In this document: positions 63,266 through 64,000 of the stretch, in pieces
Position numbering within the stretch: position 1 is the stretch's first letter
Layout: each line of letters begins with the position of its first letter
Assembly (NCBI GenBank): GCA_949130495.1
Contig: OX422218.1
Coordinates: 44,586,651-44,650,650, forward strand
From: Sambucus nigra
Taxonomy: Eukaryota; Streptophyta; Magnoliopsida; Dipsacales; Adoxaceae
DNA: 64,000 bases
Direction: 5' to 3'
The notes under the pieces: generated by a model
Database searches by the model: none
Told to the model about the DNA's origin: nothing
Seen by the model: only the letters and a program-made list of their open reading frames with translations
Translations under genes and position numbers: made by a program

Positions 63266-64000
63266 TGTAACAACCCGCGTAATTTTGGGCTATTTTAATT
63301 AATTTTTGGAAAATGGACGAAAATAAAGTTTTTGATAAAATTATTTTTATTGCTCAAATATGTTGGTTATTATTTTTAAAGGCGATAATTTCAAACGGTT
63401 TCGAAATCGGAGTTAAAACGGATTTAAAATGATTTTTTAAATGTTTTTAACTCTTAGAGTTGTTTTGACTTCCAACTCTTCATTTCTTTGCCTTATGTAA
63501 AGGAGTCTTTTGGATTCCAACTCTTCATTTCTTTGCATTATAAAAGGAAGTCGTGGGCAACCTTTTTAATATAATTTTGGCATAAATTTTGGCAGCAAAT
63601 ATATTTTATATTCCTCTTCTTTTTATATACACATTGACCCTTGAGATTTGTGAGCTCCAACATTAGATTAGAGGTGTTCTTGGGGCTATTTTGTTGGAGG
63701 TTCTTGGAGGAGCTTTTGTAGATCTTTTGTGTTGATCTTGAGGATGTGATCGTTGGTTTCTCATCATGGTTTGAGGTATGAGATTTTACACAATATGCTC
63801 CTTAAATCTCGCGAGTGTCATTCTCTTTGAATTCTTGTTTAATTGAACTCATATTTGAATTGATAACTTCATTGAAATCTGGAAAATAATTGTTGAAATT
63901 ATTTTGATTCATGTTGTATCATTATATTGTTGATGAGCACATTGTCATGAGATTTTAATATGGCACGGATGTTGAGTACCCGCCAAAATACCTATTCCCG
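63266..64000 (+). repeat. 3' LTR of element F (truncated by window end)
   Basis: First 735 bp present, TGTAACAACCCGCG onward; aligns with the 5' LTR except for one missing ~45-bp unit and scattered substitutions. Confidence 0.92.

Larger units (their letters stand above)
61522..64000 (+). mobile_element. LTR retrotransposon F with minimal internal region (right edge cut)
   Basis: 5' LTR 61522-63031 (1510 bp), primer site TGGTATCAGAGC at 63034-63045, an interior of about 234 bp, polypurine tract and a 3' LTR from 63266 that runs off the window. The interior has no ORF of note. The AATTTCGAGGGCGAAATT motif before the polypurine tract matches elements T and C, so F is probably an internally deleted Del/Tekay-type derivative. 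It is inserted in B's antisense ORF; the expected left target repeat is CCTTC. Confidence 0.9.

Overview
This window is eukaryotic: AT-rich flowering-plant (probably dicot) intergenic DNA built almost entirely from nested transposable elements. Every long reading frame that I can assign belongs to a retrotransposon or to a gene fragment captured by a DNA transposon. I see no intact host gene, tRNA, rRNA, CRISPR array or prokaryotic feature. The species cannot be told from the sequence.

Layout, left to right. (G) 1-4199: minus-strand LTR element with a tRNA-Asp-like primer-binding site and an ORF of unknown family; it runs off the left edge. (T) 4226-13774: complete Ty3/gypsy element, probably Del/Tekay clade, with two 2359-bp LTRs and a GTTAG target duplication; its single gag-pol frame is broken only by four nonsense codons. 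(D) 13780-18225: minus-strand relic with zinc-knuckle gag, primer site and a 3.1-kb LTR whose two ends are inverted copies of each other. (A) 18226-33028: minus-strand Tat-lineage Ty3/gypsy element with decayed gag-pro-RT-RNaseH-aRNaseH-IN, antisense ORFs downstream of IN, and a non-autonomous Copia-like element (E, 25656-30351) inserted in its polyprotein gene.

(B) 33037-61521: a second Tat element on the plus strand, head-to-head with A, the two 5' LTRs only 8 bp apart. Its 5' LTR is split by a 9.7-kb non-autonomous LTR element (C, 33234-42975). Its reverse transcriptase is split by a 9.4-kb CACTA DNA transposon (46223-55610, AAA target duplication). The CACTA carries pieces of at least three host genes (a KH-domain RNA-binding protein, a La-motif protein, and a probable CHR24-like SNF2 N-terminus), LINE-like and Copia-like scraps, a four-copy ~169-bp tandem repeat, and a solo LTR of the T family in inverse orientation with its own ATAAG duplication. 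B keeps the Tat antisense ORFs, cut by (F) 61522-64000, a two-LTR element with an internal region of only ~234 bp that runs off the right edge.

The elements form nesting layers up to three deep (Tat B > CACTA > solo LTR). T is the youngest dated insertion: about 27 substitutions counted by eye between its LTRs, roughly 1.1%. T, C, D and F use a TGGTATCAGAGC primer site; T, C and F also share a near-identical motif just before the 3' polypurine tract, so C and F may be deletion derivatives mobilised by a T-like autonomous element. The most interesting content is the multi-gene capture in the CACTA, the terminally inverted LTR of D, the unassigned ORF of G, and the paired Tat antisense ORFs. 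I did not find evidence for a wholly new biological system.
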